A DNA stretch of 64,000 nucleotides from Streptomyces sp. SPB162 (GTDB lineage Bacteria > Actinomycetota > Actinomycetes > Streptomycetales > Streptomycetaceae), in assembly GCF_029504575.1 (NCBI RefSeq), contig NZ_JAQFII010000001.1, positions 4,161,001 through 4,225,000 on the forward strand, written 5' to 3'. How positions within the stretch are numbered: position 1 is the stretch's first letter; each line of letters opens with the position of its first letter. The position numbers and the translations under genes were made by a program. This document shows, in pieces, positions 29,532-37,902 of this stretch. Below the pieces are notes generated by a model. It had not been told where the DNA came from, ran no database searches, and was given only the letters and a program-made list of their open reading frames with translations.

Positions 29532-30398
29532 TCAGGTGTGCGGGACACGCAACCGGTCCCAACTGGCCCGCCCCGGAATGCCGTCGGCGTCGCCACCGCG
29601 GTAGCCGAGCTTGCGCTGCCAGGCGGCGTACGACTCCTGGTCGGCCCCCGTCCACACCGGGCCCGGCCCCTGGACGTACCGGCCGCACCCTTCGGCGACC
29701 AGCCGCCGTCCGACGGCGGTGACCAGCGGGCCGGTTCGCCCCGGGGTGAAGAATCCGGCGCCGGGGAACGGCTCGTAGGCCGGTTGTGGCGCCGGCTGCG
29801 GGGAGGGCCCGGGGCGGGCGCCGAGCCGCGCGGTGACGCGGTCGCGCATGGCCGGCATGGAGAACGACGGGTCGTCCTTGCGCCGCGTCCACTCCTTGTG
29901 GCCGATCACGCTCGCCCCGTGCCAGCCGTGCGCGCGGCAGATCGCGGCCGACACCCGCTCGGCGGCGTCCAGTTGGGCCGGCGGGTACGGATCGCGGCCG
30001 TCACCGCGGTTCTCGATCTCGAAGCCGTAGAAGTGGACGTTGCCGTCGACGGCGTCGGGACCCGGCCGGGCGGGCTGCGCGGATTCGCTGACGACCGCGT
30101 CGTACGCGGCCTGGGAGCCGCGGCCCGCGTGGTTGGTGCGGCCGTAGCCGACGAGGTGCACCCGGCCGTCCTTGGCGATCACTCCGATGCACAGGGGCCC
30201 CGGCAGTTCGGGGTAGCCCGTGCGGCAGAAGTCGATGCTGTCGGTGCCCGCGGTGTGATGCAGCATCACACCGTTGACCGGGCCCCAGGCGCCGATGTGG
30301 TTGCGGTTGTGGGTGGACCAGCTGTCGTGCTCGGTGACCTGGACGCCCTCGGCGCGCAGCGCGCGCAGGAAGCCGTCCGCGGACAGGGGAGTCGTCAT
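29532..30398 (-). CDS. N-acetylmuramoyl-L-alanine amidase endolysin
   Basis: 288 residues from the ATG at 30398. Residues ~25-195 form an Amidase_2/PGRP domain with zinc ligands in GVMLHHTAGT and VIGHKEWT, and a substrate groove motif YGFEIEN. After a Pro-rich linker (PGPSPQPAPQPAY), the C-terminal ~85 residues (GFFTPGRTGPLVTAVGRRL, QESYAAWQRKLGY) resemble the peptidoglycan-binding module common in actinophage lysins. It cleaves the stem peptide from glycan for host lysis and particle release. There is no signal peptide, so it depends on the neighbouring holin. Confidence 0.88.
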   Translation of the reverse strand: MTTPLSADGFLRALRAEGVQVTEHDSWSTHNRNHIGAWGPVNGVMLHHTAGTDSIDFCRTGYPELPGPLCIGVIAKDGRVHLVGYGRTNHAGRGSQAAYDAVVSESAQPARPGPDAVDGNVHFYGFEIENRGDGRDPYPPAQLDAAERVSAAICRAHGWHGASVIGHKEWTRRKDDPSFSMPAMRDRVTARLGARPGPSPQPAPQPAYEPFPGAGFFTPGRTGPLVTAVGRRLVAEGCGRYVQGPGPVWTGADQESYAAWQRKLGYRGGDADGIPGRASWDRLRVPHT

Positions 30399-30410
30399 GG
30401 GAACGCCTCC

Positions 30411-30632
30411 TCAGGCGGCCGGAGAGCCGAAGCCGAACGGCTCGGCGCTGAGAACGGGGACCGCGGCGCCGTCGTCACCGGTGCCGGCCGGCGCACCGGC
30501 ACCGATCTGCACGGGGTCGCGCAGCAGCAGGTAGCGGGAGAGCTGCGTGGCGACCGTGTCGGCGAGCTGACGCAGCTGGTCGTCGGTGAGGGTGACGGAG
30601 GTGGCGGGGGTCTGCGGGATGGAATCGGGCAT
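30411..30632 (-). CDS. Small hypothetical protein of the tail cluster
   Basis: 73 residues from the ATG at 30632 (MPDSIPQTPATSVTLTDDQL), preceded by GAGGAG. The middle is helical (LRQLADTVATQLSRYLLLRD); the rest is Gly/Ala-rich and disordered. Similar short proteins sit between tail-tip and lysin genes in many siphoviruses, with no settled function. It is one of a tightly packed run on the minus strand, 12 bases from the lysin gene. Confidence 0.55.
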   Translation of the reverse strand: MPDSIPQTPATSVTLTDDQLRQLADTVATQLSRYLLLRDPVQIGAGAPAGTGDDGAAVPVLSAEPFGFGSPAA

Positions 30633-30680
30633 GGCGGAACTCCTCACGGGAGCGGGCGAAAGTGGACGGAGGCCTCGGAC

Positions 30681-31295
30681 TCAGTCGAGGAAGAAGAACG
30701 ATCCGTCGGGAAAACCGACGTAGGTGTATCCGGCGACGGTGTTCTGGCCGAGGTTGCGGACCAGCCCGGCGGGAGTGATCTCCAGCCGGGTGGTGCCCTC
30801 CTGGTTGTAGTTGGCGGTGACGACGTCCGAGCAGATGGCGGCGATGCCGGCGATGGCGGCGGGCCGGGCGCCGGCCGGCAGGGTCAGCAGGGTCGACGCG
30901 CGGGGGATGACGCCGGCCGTCGCGGGCGAGAGCCAGCCGCGCAGGTGCACTTGGTTGTCGATCTTCCGGTACTGCGGCACGGGGTAGCCGGTCTGGCCGG
31001 TGATTCCGGCCACGAAGCCGGTGCCCGGCGTGAGCGTCTGCCAGCCGCTGTCGACGGGCTCGTGCACGTTCACCCAGCCGGTGCCGTTGTAGACGGTGAG
31101 CAGGGCGGGCGTGTTGAGCCAGGCGACCATGCCGGCCTGCGGCGCGGTCACCTTCGCCGTGCGGTCGGCGGCGTCCGCGAAGCGCAGTACCGCACGGCCG
31201 TCCAGCGCCGTGGCCAGGGACTGCAGGTGCGCCGGAATGTCGGCGGCGTCGGACGGTGCGGGGTAAGGGAGTTGGCAGAGCGGGGTCAGGTACAT
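30681..31295 (-). CDS. Tail tip/receptor-binding protein candidate
   Basis: 204 residues from the ATG at 31295, which shares its A with the upstream TGA (TGATG), so translation is coupled. The N-terminus (MYLTPLCQLPYP, HLQSLATALDGRAVL) fits a phage minor tail protein attaching to the tip. Residues ~60-80 hold LTVYNGTGWVNVH, and the C-terminal ~120 residues are beta-rich (RKIDNQVHLRGWLS, YVGFPDGSFFFLD), as in tail-fibre head domains. It is the last structural gene before lysis genes, the usual place for the host-recognition protein. No enzymatic motif is visible. Confidence 0.6.
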   Translation of the reverse strand: MYLTPLCQLPYPAPSDAADIPAHLQSLATALDGRAVLRFADAADRTAKVTAPQAGMVAWLNTPALLTVYNGTGWVNVHEPVDSGWQTLTPGTGFVAGITGQTGYPVPQYRKIDNQVHLRGWLSPATAGVIPRASTLLTLPAGARPAAIAGIAAICSDVVTANYNQEGTTRLEITPAGLVRNLGQNTVAGYTYVGFPDGSFFFLD

Positions 31296-33691
31296 CAGAG
31301 GTACTCCTTGAGGGCGCGGTAGGAGGTGCCGGTCAGTTCCGACAGGGCCGCGTGCGCGCTCTTGATCTCGGCGTAGGTGCGCAGCCGGCTCGCGTCCGGG
31401 TCGGTGGGCGGGTCGGCGGCGAGCCACAGGTCGTAGGGCGTTCCGTTGTACGAGGTGCCGCGCAGGGTGAGCGTCTGCTGCACGGGTGTGCCGGGCACGG
31501 CGGAGGTGTGGATGCCGATCACGTAGGCGAGGGTGTCGAGTTCCGCGCCCGTGCCGTCCACGACCCGGACGACGTCCCCGAGCTGTACGCGCGGGTCGTA
31601 CAGCACCTCGACCTCGGAGAGGGTCGGCACCGGGAAGCTGCCCACGTCCCGGAGGGTGTTCGCCAGCTTCTGCGCGGTGGCTCCGTCCTGGACCCATTCG
31701 GCACCCGTCGCGGTGTACTGCTGCAGGCCGTAGTACTTCTGGCTGTCGGTGTTCCAACTGGCGCGGCTGTACTGGGCGGGCGTGCCGTTCGCCTTGAGCG
31801 GGCCGACCACGATGGACGGCTTGCCGTCCTTGGTGGTCGTCCAGAGGGTCTTGGTGCCGCGGTTGGTGAAGCGCAGCACCATGTTGGTGGCGACCCGGCG
31901 GACCGAGACGAGCACGGCGCCCTTGACGGCCGCACCGCCGGACACGTCCTTCACGTAGGCGTCGCCGAAACGGACCCGGCTGCCGCCCGTGAGCGGGGCC
32001 GCGTCGTCGTACGGGACCGGAGGGCCGACCTCGAACCCCTCGTCGGGAACGGGGTAGGGGACGTCCACCGAGCGGCCCGGCGGGATCTGCAGCACGCCGT
32101 CGGGGTTGAACTCGTCGCTGTAGTCGTACCCCAGGGGCGACCAGTTCTGGTAGGGCTGCTCGCAGTAGTTGCGGCAGGCGTCCATCTCCTCGGAGACGGT
32201 CAGGGCCGCGATCTCCCGCAGGGACGTGACGGTCAGGTCGGGGGCGGTCGGTGGCCGCGACAGCCGCAGGTAGTTCCGCCAGCGGAAGACCCCGTACTCG
32301 TCGAACTCGGCGGTGGACATACTGACCCGCGCTATCTCGCTGATCGCCTCCCACTGGGAGCCGGACACCCGGGGAAGGGTGAGGAGCGGCAGCACGGGGT
32401 CGTCCAGCGCGACGGACTTCGTGATCACGCCGTGCGTCGCGAAGTCCGCGAAGGTGAAGGACGACGGGATGCGGGTGGTGATCTGGACGGCCTCGGTCGC
32501 CATGTCGGTGATCAGCTGCACGCTGCTGAGCTCGGCGTCCGGCTGCGTGGCCGACGGGTCGACGTAGGTGCTCGAGCTGCCCAGCAGCCGTACGCCGTCC
32601 GGACCGACGAGCATCGGCTGGACGGTCGGCATCGTGCCACCCGCCGCGGCGGCCGGCGTGACGAGCACGGCGAGGTGCCAGGCGCCCTTCAGACGGGCCA
32701 GCACGTCCCAGCGCCACAGGAAGTACCACCCGGTGCTGCCTTCGGTGCCCGACTCGAGGAAGACCTGGCCGGTCGAGAAGTCGAACTTGAACGAGAGGTA
32801 GCCCCACCCGGCACCCCGCCGGTCGAGCCGCAGCCGCAGCTCGACCACGTCGCCCGGACCGCTCCCACTGTTCACATGGGTCTCGACCAGCCAGCGGTCG
32901 GCGCTCGGTGTGAGCAGCCGGCTGCGCGGGACCCACGCCATCGACAGTCCCCGGGCCTTGGGCCGCAGCGCCATGGTGTAGGGCGCGCCCTCCCGGACGT
33001 AGGTGTACGCGTTGGGGTCGGGTACGGTCTCGGGCTGGCCGAAGGTGGAGTTCACCCCGCCGTGCAGGGAGGCGTACAGCACGGTGAACATGCTGGAGTC
33101 GCCCTGCCCGTTGGCGTCGAGCGCGTCGGCCTCCGGTGCGCGCGGCGGCTGGCAACTGGTCAACCCGCCCTGGCGCAGGAGCTCGTCCACGCACCAGACC
33201 TCGGAGGCGATCGGCCGCTTCCAGCCGAACCCGGCGTACGGGTTGTTGAACTGCGCCGGCCCGCGCAGCCGTTCCGCGCCGTCGAGCGCCGTGATGTGCA
33301 CCGTGTCGCCGCCGGAGGCCGCGCTGCGGGAGCGGACCGTGCCGCGGAATACGGGCAGGTCCCGGCCGTCGAGCCCGGCCGCGTGCACCACCGTCTGGCC
33401 CGGCCGGACGACGTCGCCCTGGAGCCGGGGCGCCCAGGGGGAGTAGAGCCGCGGCGCGGAGTCCCGCTCCGTGCCGGAGATGTCCAGGTCCAGCTGGGCG
33501 GAGGAGCTGCCGGAGAAGGCGCGCATGGCAGCGGGCAGATCGGTGTTGTAGGAGCGTTCCACGGACCAGGACTGGAGCCGGCCGCCGGCCAGTTCACCGC
33601 CGAGGACCGCACCGCCGAGTCGGGTGTTGTGGCTGGGTATCCGCTCTCCGGCGGCGAGCGCCGCGGCGAGCTTCGGATCAGCGGATCGCAC
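31295..33691 (-). CDS. Tail hub/tip protein (Tal-like minor tail protein)
   Basis: 798 residues from GTG 33691, overlapping the upstream gene by 14 bases. The N-terminus (ERSYNTDLPAAMRAFSGSSS, DVVRPGQTVVHAAGL) has the beta-rich look of a baseplate-hub gp27/Tal domain. A central region (~240-350, WGYLSFKFDFSTGQVFLES) looks like a lectin-type beta sandwich. The C-terminal third (VRVVDGTGAELDTLAYVIGI, QQTLTLRGTSYNG) is typical of siphoviral tail-tip proteins of actinophages. It probably closes the tube and carries the receptor-binding protein. The specific role is inferred from gene order. Confidence 0.7.
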   Translation of the reverse strand: MRSADPKLAAALAAGERIPSHNTRLGGAVLGGELAGGRLQSWSVERSYNTDLPAAMRAFSGSSSAQLDLDISGTERDSAPRLYSPWAPRLQGDVVRPGQTVVHAAGLDGRDLPVFRGTVRSRSAASGGDTVHITALDGAERLRGPAQFNNPYAGFGWKRPIASEVWCVDELLRQGGLTSCQPPRAPEADALDANGQGDSSMFTVLYASLHGGVNSTFGQPETVPDPNAYTYVREGAPYTMALRPKARGLSMAWVPRSRLLTPSADRWLVETHVNSGSGPGDVVELRLRLDRRGAGWGYLSFKFDFSTGQVFLESGTEGSTGWYFLWRWDVLARLKGAWHLAVLVTPAAAAGGTMPTVQPMLVGPDGVRLLGSSSTYVDPSATQPDAELSSVQLITDMATEAVQITTRIPSSFTFADFATHGVITKSVALDDPVLPLLTLPRVSGSQWEAISEIARVSMSTAEFDEYGVFRWRNYLRLSRPPTAPDLTVTSLREIAALTVSEEMDACRNYCEQPYQNWSPLGYDYSDEFNPDGVLQIPPGRSVDVPYPVPDEGFEVGPPVPYDDAAPLTGGSRVRFGDAYVKDVSGGAAVKGAVLVSVRRVATNMVLRFTNRGTKTLWTTTKDGKPSIVVGPLKANGTPAQYSRASWNTDSQKYYGLQQYTATGAEWVQDGATAQKLANTLRDVGSFPVPTLSEVEVLYDPRVQLGDVVRVVDGTGAELDTLAYVIGIHTSAVPGTPVQQTLTLRGTSYNGTPYDLWLAADPPTDPDASRLRTYAEIKSAHAALSELTGTSYRALKEYL

Positions 33692-34529
33692 TGTTCACCT
33701 CCACCAGGTCGATCGAGATGTTGCGGTGCGGAAGGCGCGGCGCGGGGGTGTCGGTGTAGGAGGTGACACACATCGCGGGGCACCCGTCGCCCGGCGTACC
33801 GGCGATCGCCGGTCCGTCGACGGCCAGGCAGGCACCGTCGAGGCCCAGCAGGCCGGTGACCTCGCCCGGAACGCCGAGCAGCGTGACGAAGCACGCGCCG
33901 GCCGGGACATCCGCGGTGACGCTCCGGCCGGTCGCCTTCGAAGTGGACAGGTAGTCGCCCGACGGACCCTTCCAGTCCAGCTGCGCGGTGCAGCGGGCCT
34001 CGTTCCACCCGTTGGGCAGCTGCCAGGAGACCCGCATGCCGGCGGCCACCGGCCAGCCGGGCCAGGTGCCGTGCTGCCATCCGATGGTGTCGTCCACGGC
34101 CTTGGTGGACGCGATCCACCCGTTGCCCACGAACGGGGTGAACGTCACCGCGCCCTTGGCCGCGAACCAGGGCCTTTCGGACAGCGAGGGGCCGGAGCGG
34201 CCCGCCGCCTGCAACGCGCCCAGCAGGTTCGCCGCCGCCGGATCGATCAGCGCGACCGGGCCGGGCTCCAGGTTGTCCTTGGTCCAGGAGCCGAAACTGG
34301 TCACCCGGCGCGCCAGCTGATCCAGGTGCCGGGCGTCCTCCGGCAGCAGCCAGTCCCACGACAGCTTGGTGCGGCGCGGGGTGAAACGGGCCCGTGACAG
34401 CGTCACCGTGCCGTCCAGCGCGCGGAACTCCGTCACCCCGAGATCCGCGCTGCGGTCCCACGAACGAGCGGCCTGCGTGATCTCACGCAGGCCGCTCACA
34501 GGGGAACCGATCCATAGATTGCTGCTCAT
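33678..34529 (-). CDS. Distal tail protein (Dit-like)
   Basis: 283 residues from the ATG at 34529 with GGAGGTGA upstream. The N-terminal domain (SNLWIGSPVSGLREITQAAR, LDGTVTLSRARFTPRRTKLS) and a C-terminal beta-sandwich (LLGLDGACLAVDGPAIAG, APRLPHRNISIDLVEV) follow the actinophage Dit layout. Such proteins form the hexameric ring joining tail tube to tip. It lies directly between tape measure and hub genes, as in siphoviruses. No contractile sheath or baseplate-wedge gene is nearby. Confidence 0.65.
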   Translation of the reverse strand: MSSNLWIGSPVSGLREITQAARSWDRSADLGVTEFRALDGTVTLSRARFTPRRTKLSWDWLLPEDARHLDQLARRVTSFGSWTKDNLEPGPVALIDPAAANLLGALQAAGRSGPSLSERPWFAAKGAVTFTPFVGNGWIASTKAVDDTIGWQHGTWPGWPVAAGMRVSWQLPNGWNEARCTAQLDWKGPSGDYLSTSKATGRSVTADVPAGACFVTLLGVPGEVTGLLGLDGACLAVDGPAIAGTPGDGCPAMCVTSYTDTPAPRLPHRNISIDLVEVNSAIR

Positions 34530-34533
34530 ACGC

Positions 34534-35652
34534 TCACCTCCGTGCGAGCTGGCGCTGTCCGACGAGGACCGCGCGGGCGATGGTCTGTGAGTCGACCCGT
34601 ACTTCGACGGGCCGTTCGGCCAGCCGCTCCACGGCCTGCGCGAGCCGGTGCATCGCGGCCGCCCCGGCCGGCGATCCCTGCCCCAGCACCCGCTCCAACT
34701 TGCTGAGTGGGATGACGGCCTCGGCCTCCCCGGCCTCGCCGAGCAGCGCCAGCCGGCCGCCGGCGCGTGGCTGGACGACACCGCCGTCGGCGAGCTGCGG
34801 GATCTGGGGAATCTGGGGGATGTGCACCCCGAAGTGCTTGCCGCCGTAGTGCGGCACCCAGTCGGGAACGGTGAAGCTGATTCCGTTGAGGGCGCCGATC
34901 ATGCCGTTCAGCATGTTGATCAGCGAGCGCGGCAGGAACGTGTACGCGTTCGCCAGGCCCTTGATCAGCGGCACCAGGAAGTCCTTGGCGCTCGACGCGC
35001 CGGACTTGATCCCCTTCCAGGCGAGCGCCATGCCCTTCTTGAGCAGGGCGGTGACCTTGTCCATGTTGATGAACTGCGTGATCAGCGGCGCCAGCAACGT
35101 CATGACCAGCCCGAACGGGCTCGCCGCCATGGTCAGGTTGAGCCCCTTCTGCGCGAGGCTCGCCCCCTTGAGCCCCTTCCCGAGCCCACCCATGGCCTTC
35201 CCGGTCCCGTCGGCGCCCTTACCGGCCTTGCCGACCGACTTCTCGACGGCGTCGGCCTGCGACCGCACATCCTTGAGCGCCGCGTGCGACCCGCCCGCGG
35301 CGGTCTTCAGCCGGTCCAGCGAGGCCTTGAGCTTGTCCGCCCCGCCCTTGGCCTTCCCGAGGGAGCTGTCGGTGGTGGTGAGTGTGGTTTTGAGCTGGTT
35401 GAGCCCGGAACCGCCCTGGGTGGCGGAGGTCCGCAACTTTCCGAGGGAGGTACTGAGACGGTCGCCGCCGTCCTTCATGCGGAGCAGGGCGGGATTGGCC
35501 TGCGTGGCCGCGACCTTGGCCTGGTTGGTCCCGGTGCCGGCCTGACCGGCAGCGGACCTTATGCGCTGTAGAGCGGCTGAGAGCTGCCCGGCGGCGGAAC
35601 CCAGTCTGCGAAACGAAGCGGTCGAATTATTCAGTGACGTTATCAATGTCAT
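34534..35652 (-). CDS. Short tape measure protein
   Basis: 372 residues from the ATG at 35652, one base after the upstream gene's TGA. The first ~190 residues are helical repeats spaced by Ala/Gly/Lys (SLGKLRTSATQ, KLKASLDRLKTAAGG). A hydrophobic segment follows (AASPFGLVMTLLAPLITQF). The C-terminus has the hallmark LADGGVVQPRAGGRLALLGE and AEAVIPLSKLERVL of tape measure proteins. At ~1.5 angstrom per residue it would set only a ~50-60 nm tube, shorter than most siphophages. It may act together with the upstream coiled-coil gene. Confidence 0.85.
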   Translation of the reverse strand: MTLITSLNNSTASFRRLGSAAGQLSAALQRIRSAAGQAGTGTNQAKVAATQANPALLRMKDGGDRLSTSLGKLRTSATQGGSGLNQLKTTLTTTDSSLGKAKGGADKLKASLDRLKTAAGGSHAALKDVRSQADAVEKSVGKAGKGADGTGKAMGGLGKGLKGASLAQKGLNLTMAASPFGLVMTLLAPLITQFINMDKVTALLKKGMALAWKGIKSGASSAKDFLVPLIKGLANAYTFLPRSLINMLNGMIGALNGISFTVPDWVPHYGGKHFGVHIPQIPQIPQLADGGVVQPRAGGRLALLGEAGEAEAVIPLSKLERVLGQGSPAGAAAMHRLAQAVERLAERPVEVRVDSQTIARAVLVGQRQLARR

Positions 35653-35653
35653 G

Positions 35654-36337
35654 TCAGACGCTACCCAATGATTTGATGAGCTCGTCAACAGCGCCACGCA
35701 GCAATTTCACGTCGCCGGCGACGCCTCGTACGGTAGGGCTTGCCGTATCAATGCCCCGGACGGCATTCTTCCGTTGCTTATCGGTTCCTGCTGCGAGCCG
35801 GTTTTTTGGGTCATCCTGTGCTCGCTTGAGAGACTCGGCCGAGTTCTTCAGAGCCGTCTGCAGCTTTTCGATACTGTTTCCGTGGGTCGTGACGGTCTCG
35901 CTGATCTTATCGAATCTTTCCTCGGCTCCCAAAGAGTACTTTTCTGCGGCAGCCTTTGCCTTTGCTATCACCTTCTCTTTCTCGGAGCGCATCTTGTTTT
36001 CGAGATCTTTTACGCGATCGGTGATGAATTTGGGCCATGGCCTCGCCGCGCCGAGAACGGAGAGGCCCTTCTCGTCGACTTTTATGATACTGGGGTCGAC
36101 TTTGAGAAATTGTCCAGTGAGGACGACGCCGACGAGCATGTAGCGGACGCTTTTGATCTTCTCCTTCAGGGATTCAAGCGTCGAATTGACGACCTGAAGG
36201 TCGGAGACGGTTTGCTTGTTGGACACGTCCAGGTTGACAACCCACGTGGTGAGCGTGCCCAGCGAATTTTTTATCGTGCTGATTCCTGTTTCTGCAGCTT
36301 TGAGGTCTCTATCTACTTCTGGCAGACTTCGTGTCAT
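35654..36337 (-). CDS. Coiled-coil protein upstream of the tape measure
   Basis: 227 residues from the ATG at 36337. It is Lys/Glu-rich and almost entirely helical (STLESLKEKIKSVRYMLVGV, KDLENKMRSEKEKVIAKAKA, IEKLQTALKNSAESLKRAQD), with one hydrophobic patch at ~65-80. The DNA is markedly less GC-rich than the neighbours, suggesting separate acquisition. Its stop is one base from the tape measure ATG, so the two are translated together. It could be a detached N-terminal part of the tape measure or a chaperone for it. No family is recognised. Confidence 0.6.
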   Translation of the reverse strand: MTRSLPEVDRDLKAAETGISTIKNSLGTLTTWVVNLDVSNKQTVSDLQVVNSTLESLKEKIKSVRYMLVGVVLTGQFLKVDPSIIKVDEKGLSVLGAARPWPKFITDRVKDLENKMRSEKEKVIAKAKAAAEKYSLGAEERFDKISETVTTHGNSIEKLQTALKNSAESLKRAQDDPKNRLAAGTDKQRKNAVRGIDTASPTVRGVAGDVKLLRGAVDELIKSLGSV

Positions 36338-36402
36338 TTGTAACAGACTCCAATTTTGCCGATGGCTCCTGATGGTCGGCGATCGGGCGCTAGCATTTGG
36401 CC

Positions 36403-37092
36403 ATGGATCATGTGAAGCGCGTCAGGAGAGTGATCCGGCGATCTGCGCCCGGCATGGAGGGAGCGCGTGTCATATTCATCTCCCCTGCTGGGGGTTTCTT
36501 TAACGGGAAGTATTCGACCGGATATCTCGTCAAACGTGCTGCAGCCATTTCGGAAGCGCTGACGCCGGGCGCGGGACTTGAAGTCGTATATTACGGCGGC
36601 ACGGCTGCTGACATTGTACGAACCCCGGTGGTCCACCTCGAACAAGTGGATCAGTGGATTTCCGAGTGGGCGACCCTCCCAAATAGCGGGCATGTGCTGG
36701 GTCCGCGGCGCCCGTCAAGTAAAATAGAGGAAATCCTCGACCGGGGCGACTCGAGGGCGGGTAGCGACATGGTATCTGCCGTATCCTTTGTGGGAAATAC
36801 ATTCCCCGGCGACCGGAAGGCGCAGCTCGTGATATTTCGCATGGCTGCACTCGGCACGAAGGAAGCAATCAGGAAAATTGCCGAAGGTTCACCGACGAAT
36901 ACATTCTGGCAATGCTTCTCCGACGCGGACGATGCGGGCTCTGAATGGTCGGAGCGGTCCGCCCGGCGAGGGGGGTTGCTGCCGAACCTCTGGTACTACT
37001 CCGGCGAGTACTGGAGCTATCGGGCCATCACGCTGGGTTTCCGTCGGTGGGCTGCCAAGGGCCCCGTGGACAATGTGCGGTTTCCCCGTTGA
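36403..37092 (+). CDS. Unknown protein, possible von Willebrand A-like fold, inserted in the tail cluster
   Basis: 229 residues from ATG 36403, on the strand opposite to all surrounding tail genes. ARVIFISPAGGFFNGKYSTG, then KRAAAISEALTPGAGLEVVYYG and a following HLEQVDQWISEW, follow the strand-helix rhythm of vWA domains. The metal-binding DxSxS is replaced by SPAGG, so a MIDAS site is not intact. The C-terminal part (NTFWQCFSDADDAGSEW, LWYYSGEYWSYRAITLGF) is aromatic. The DNA is less GC-rich than average. It probably has its own promoter in the 65-bp divergent gap. It looks like cargo (for example immunity or modification) rather than a structural tail gene. Confidence 0.55.
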   Translation: MDHVKRVRRVIRRSAPGMEGARVIFISPAGGFFNGKYSTGYLVKRAAAISEALTPGAGLEVVYYGGTAADIVRTPVVHLEQVDQWISEWATLPNSGHVLGPRRPSSKIEEILDRGDSRAGSDMVSAVSFVGNTFPGDRKAQLVIFRMAALGTKEAIRKIAEGSPTNTFWQCFSDADDAGSEWSERSARRGGLLPNLWYYSGEYWSYRAITLGFRRWAAKGPVDNVRFPR

Positions 37093-37108
37093 GGAAGGGT
37101 GCGGTGAG

Positions 37109-37791
37109 TCAGCCGAAGAAGCGGGCGAGGGCGGCCGGGCTCGGGTTCTCGGGTCCGCTCTCGTCCGGTACCGCAGGCTGTGCTCCGCCGGGGCGCGGGA
37201 CCGGCTTCGGGAACTCCAGCGGATCCGTGTCCTCGTCGCGGTTGACGGTGGCGAACATCCAGTTGGACTCGGCGAGATGGTCGACCGCGGCAGCCAGCAG
37301 GTAGTCCGTCACCGACCAGTCGGCGGCTTCGCCGTGGAGTTCGCGGAGGGTGGCGCTGTCGCGGGGGAGGTGCGCGACCAGCACCGAAAGGCGGCGGCTG
37401 GAGAGCCGGCCGCGGTGCCAGTCGAGGAGGTCGAGGCCGTAATGGCGGAGGAGATCCGCCTCGAGGGCCTCGGCGTGTTCGTCTATGAACTCGCCGAGGC
37501 TGAGCCTTCCCCCAGGCCGAGCCCGGTCTCCTGGCCGTACGCCTCCAGGATTGCGCCGACGTCCTGCATCGTGACCTCGTGCTGGTCGAAGCGGTCGAAC
37601 TGAGCGCTGCCGAGCAGGAGCTGGAGCAGGCCGTCGATGTCGCTGTCGTCGAGGTCGCGCAGCTTGCGGGCGGTGGAGCGGTTCAGTTCGGTGGGGAGTT
37701 CGAAGGTGTCGCCGTTGAGCTCGAAGGTCCAGGCGCGGCCGAGGGCTTCGAGGCGCTGGGCGCGGGCGGCGTTGACGTTGAAACCGGCCAT
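37109..37791 (-). CDS. Tail assembly chaperone, -1 frameshift fusion (gpGT-like)
   Basis: Reading from the ATG at 37791, a -1 slip at GGGGGAA (37513-37507) leaves the short frame before its stop at 37483. Translation then continues as LSLGEFIDEHAEALEADLLR, LDLLDWHRGRLSSRRLSVLV and so on to 37109, giving ~227 residues. The downstream frame has no start of its own that would include this conserved part. The short/long pair made by programmed -1 frameshift just ahead of the tape measure gene is a well-established feature of long-tailed phages and their tailocin relatives. The product keeps the tape measure soluble during assembly. Confidence 0.75.
37483..37791 (-). CDS. Tail assembly chaperone, short form (gpG-like)
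   Basis: 102 residues from the ATG at 37791 (MAGFNVNAARAQRLEALGRA). The core reads WTFELNGDTFELPTELNRST then RKLRDLDDSDIDGLLQLLLG, and an acidic Ala/Ser tail is the part that is replaced on frameshifting. It lies after the major tail protein gene, as expected. The slip site near its 3' end yields the long form (37109-37791). Confidence 0.8.
   Translation of the reverse strand: MAGFNVNAARAQRLEALGRAWTFELNGDTFELPTELNRSTARKLRDLDDSDIDGLLQLLLGSAQFDRFDQHEVTMQDVGAILEAYGQETGLGLGEGSASASS
37507..37513 (-). promoter_or_regulatory. Putative -1 ribosomal frameshift site GGGGGAA
   Basis: On the minus strand CTG GGG GAA can slip to GGG GGA AGG. It is placed nine codons before the stop of the short chaperone, and the -1 frame is open and clearly coding across and after it. 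Confidence 0.65.
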
Positions 37792-37902
37792 GGTGCTCTC
37801 CAGTCGGGAGGACGCGGAAGGTGGGGAAGGTAGGGAGGGGCGGGCGCGGGCGGCCCGGCGCCGCCTGTGCGGTGCCGGGCCACCCGTGACCTAGGAGACG
37901 GA

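Noticed and set aside
30681-33194. 837-residue minus-strand open frame spanning the tip and hub genes
   Set aside because: Only its last 204 residues look like protein. The rest is an out-of-frame reading of the hub gene.
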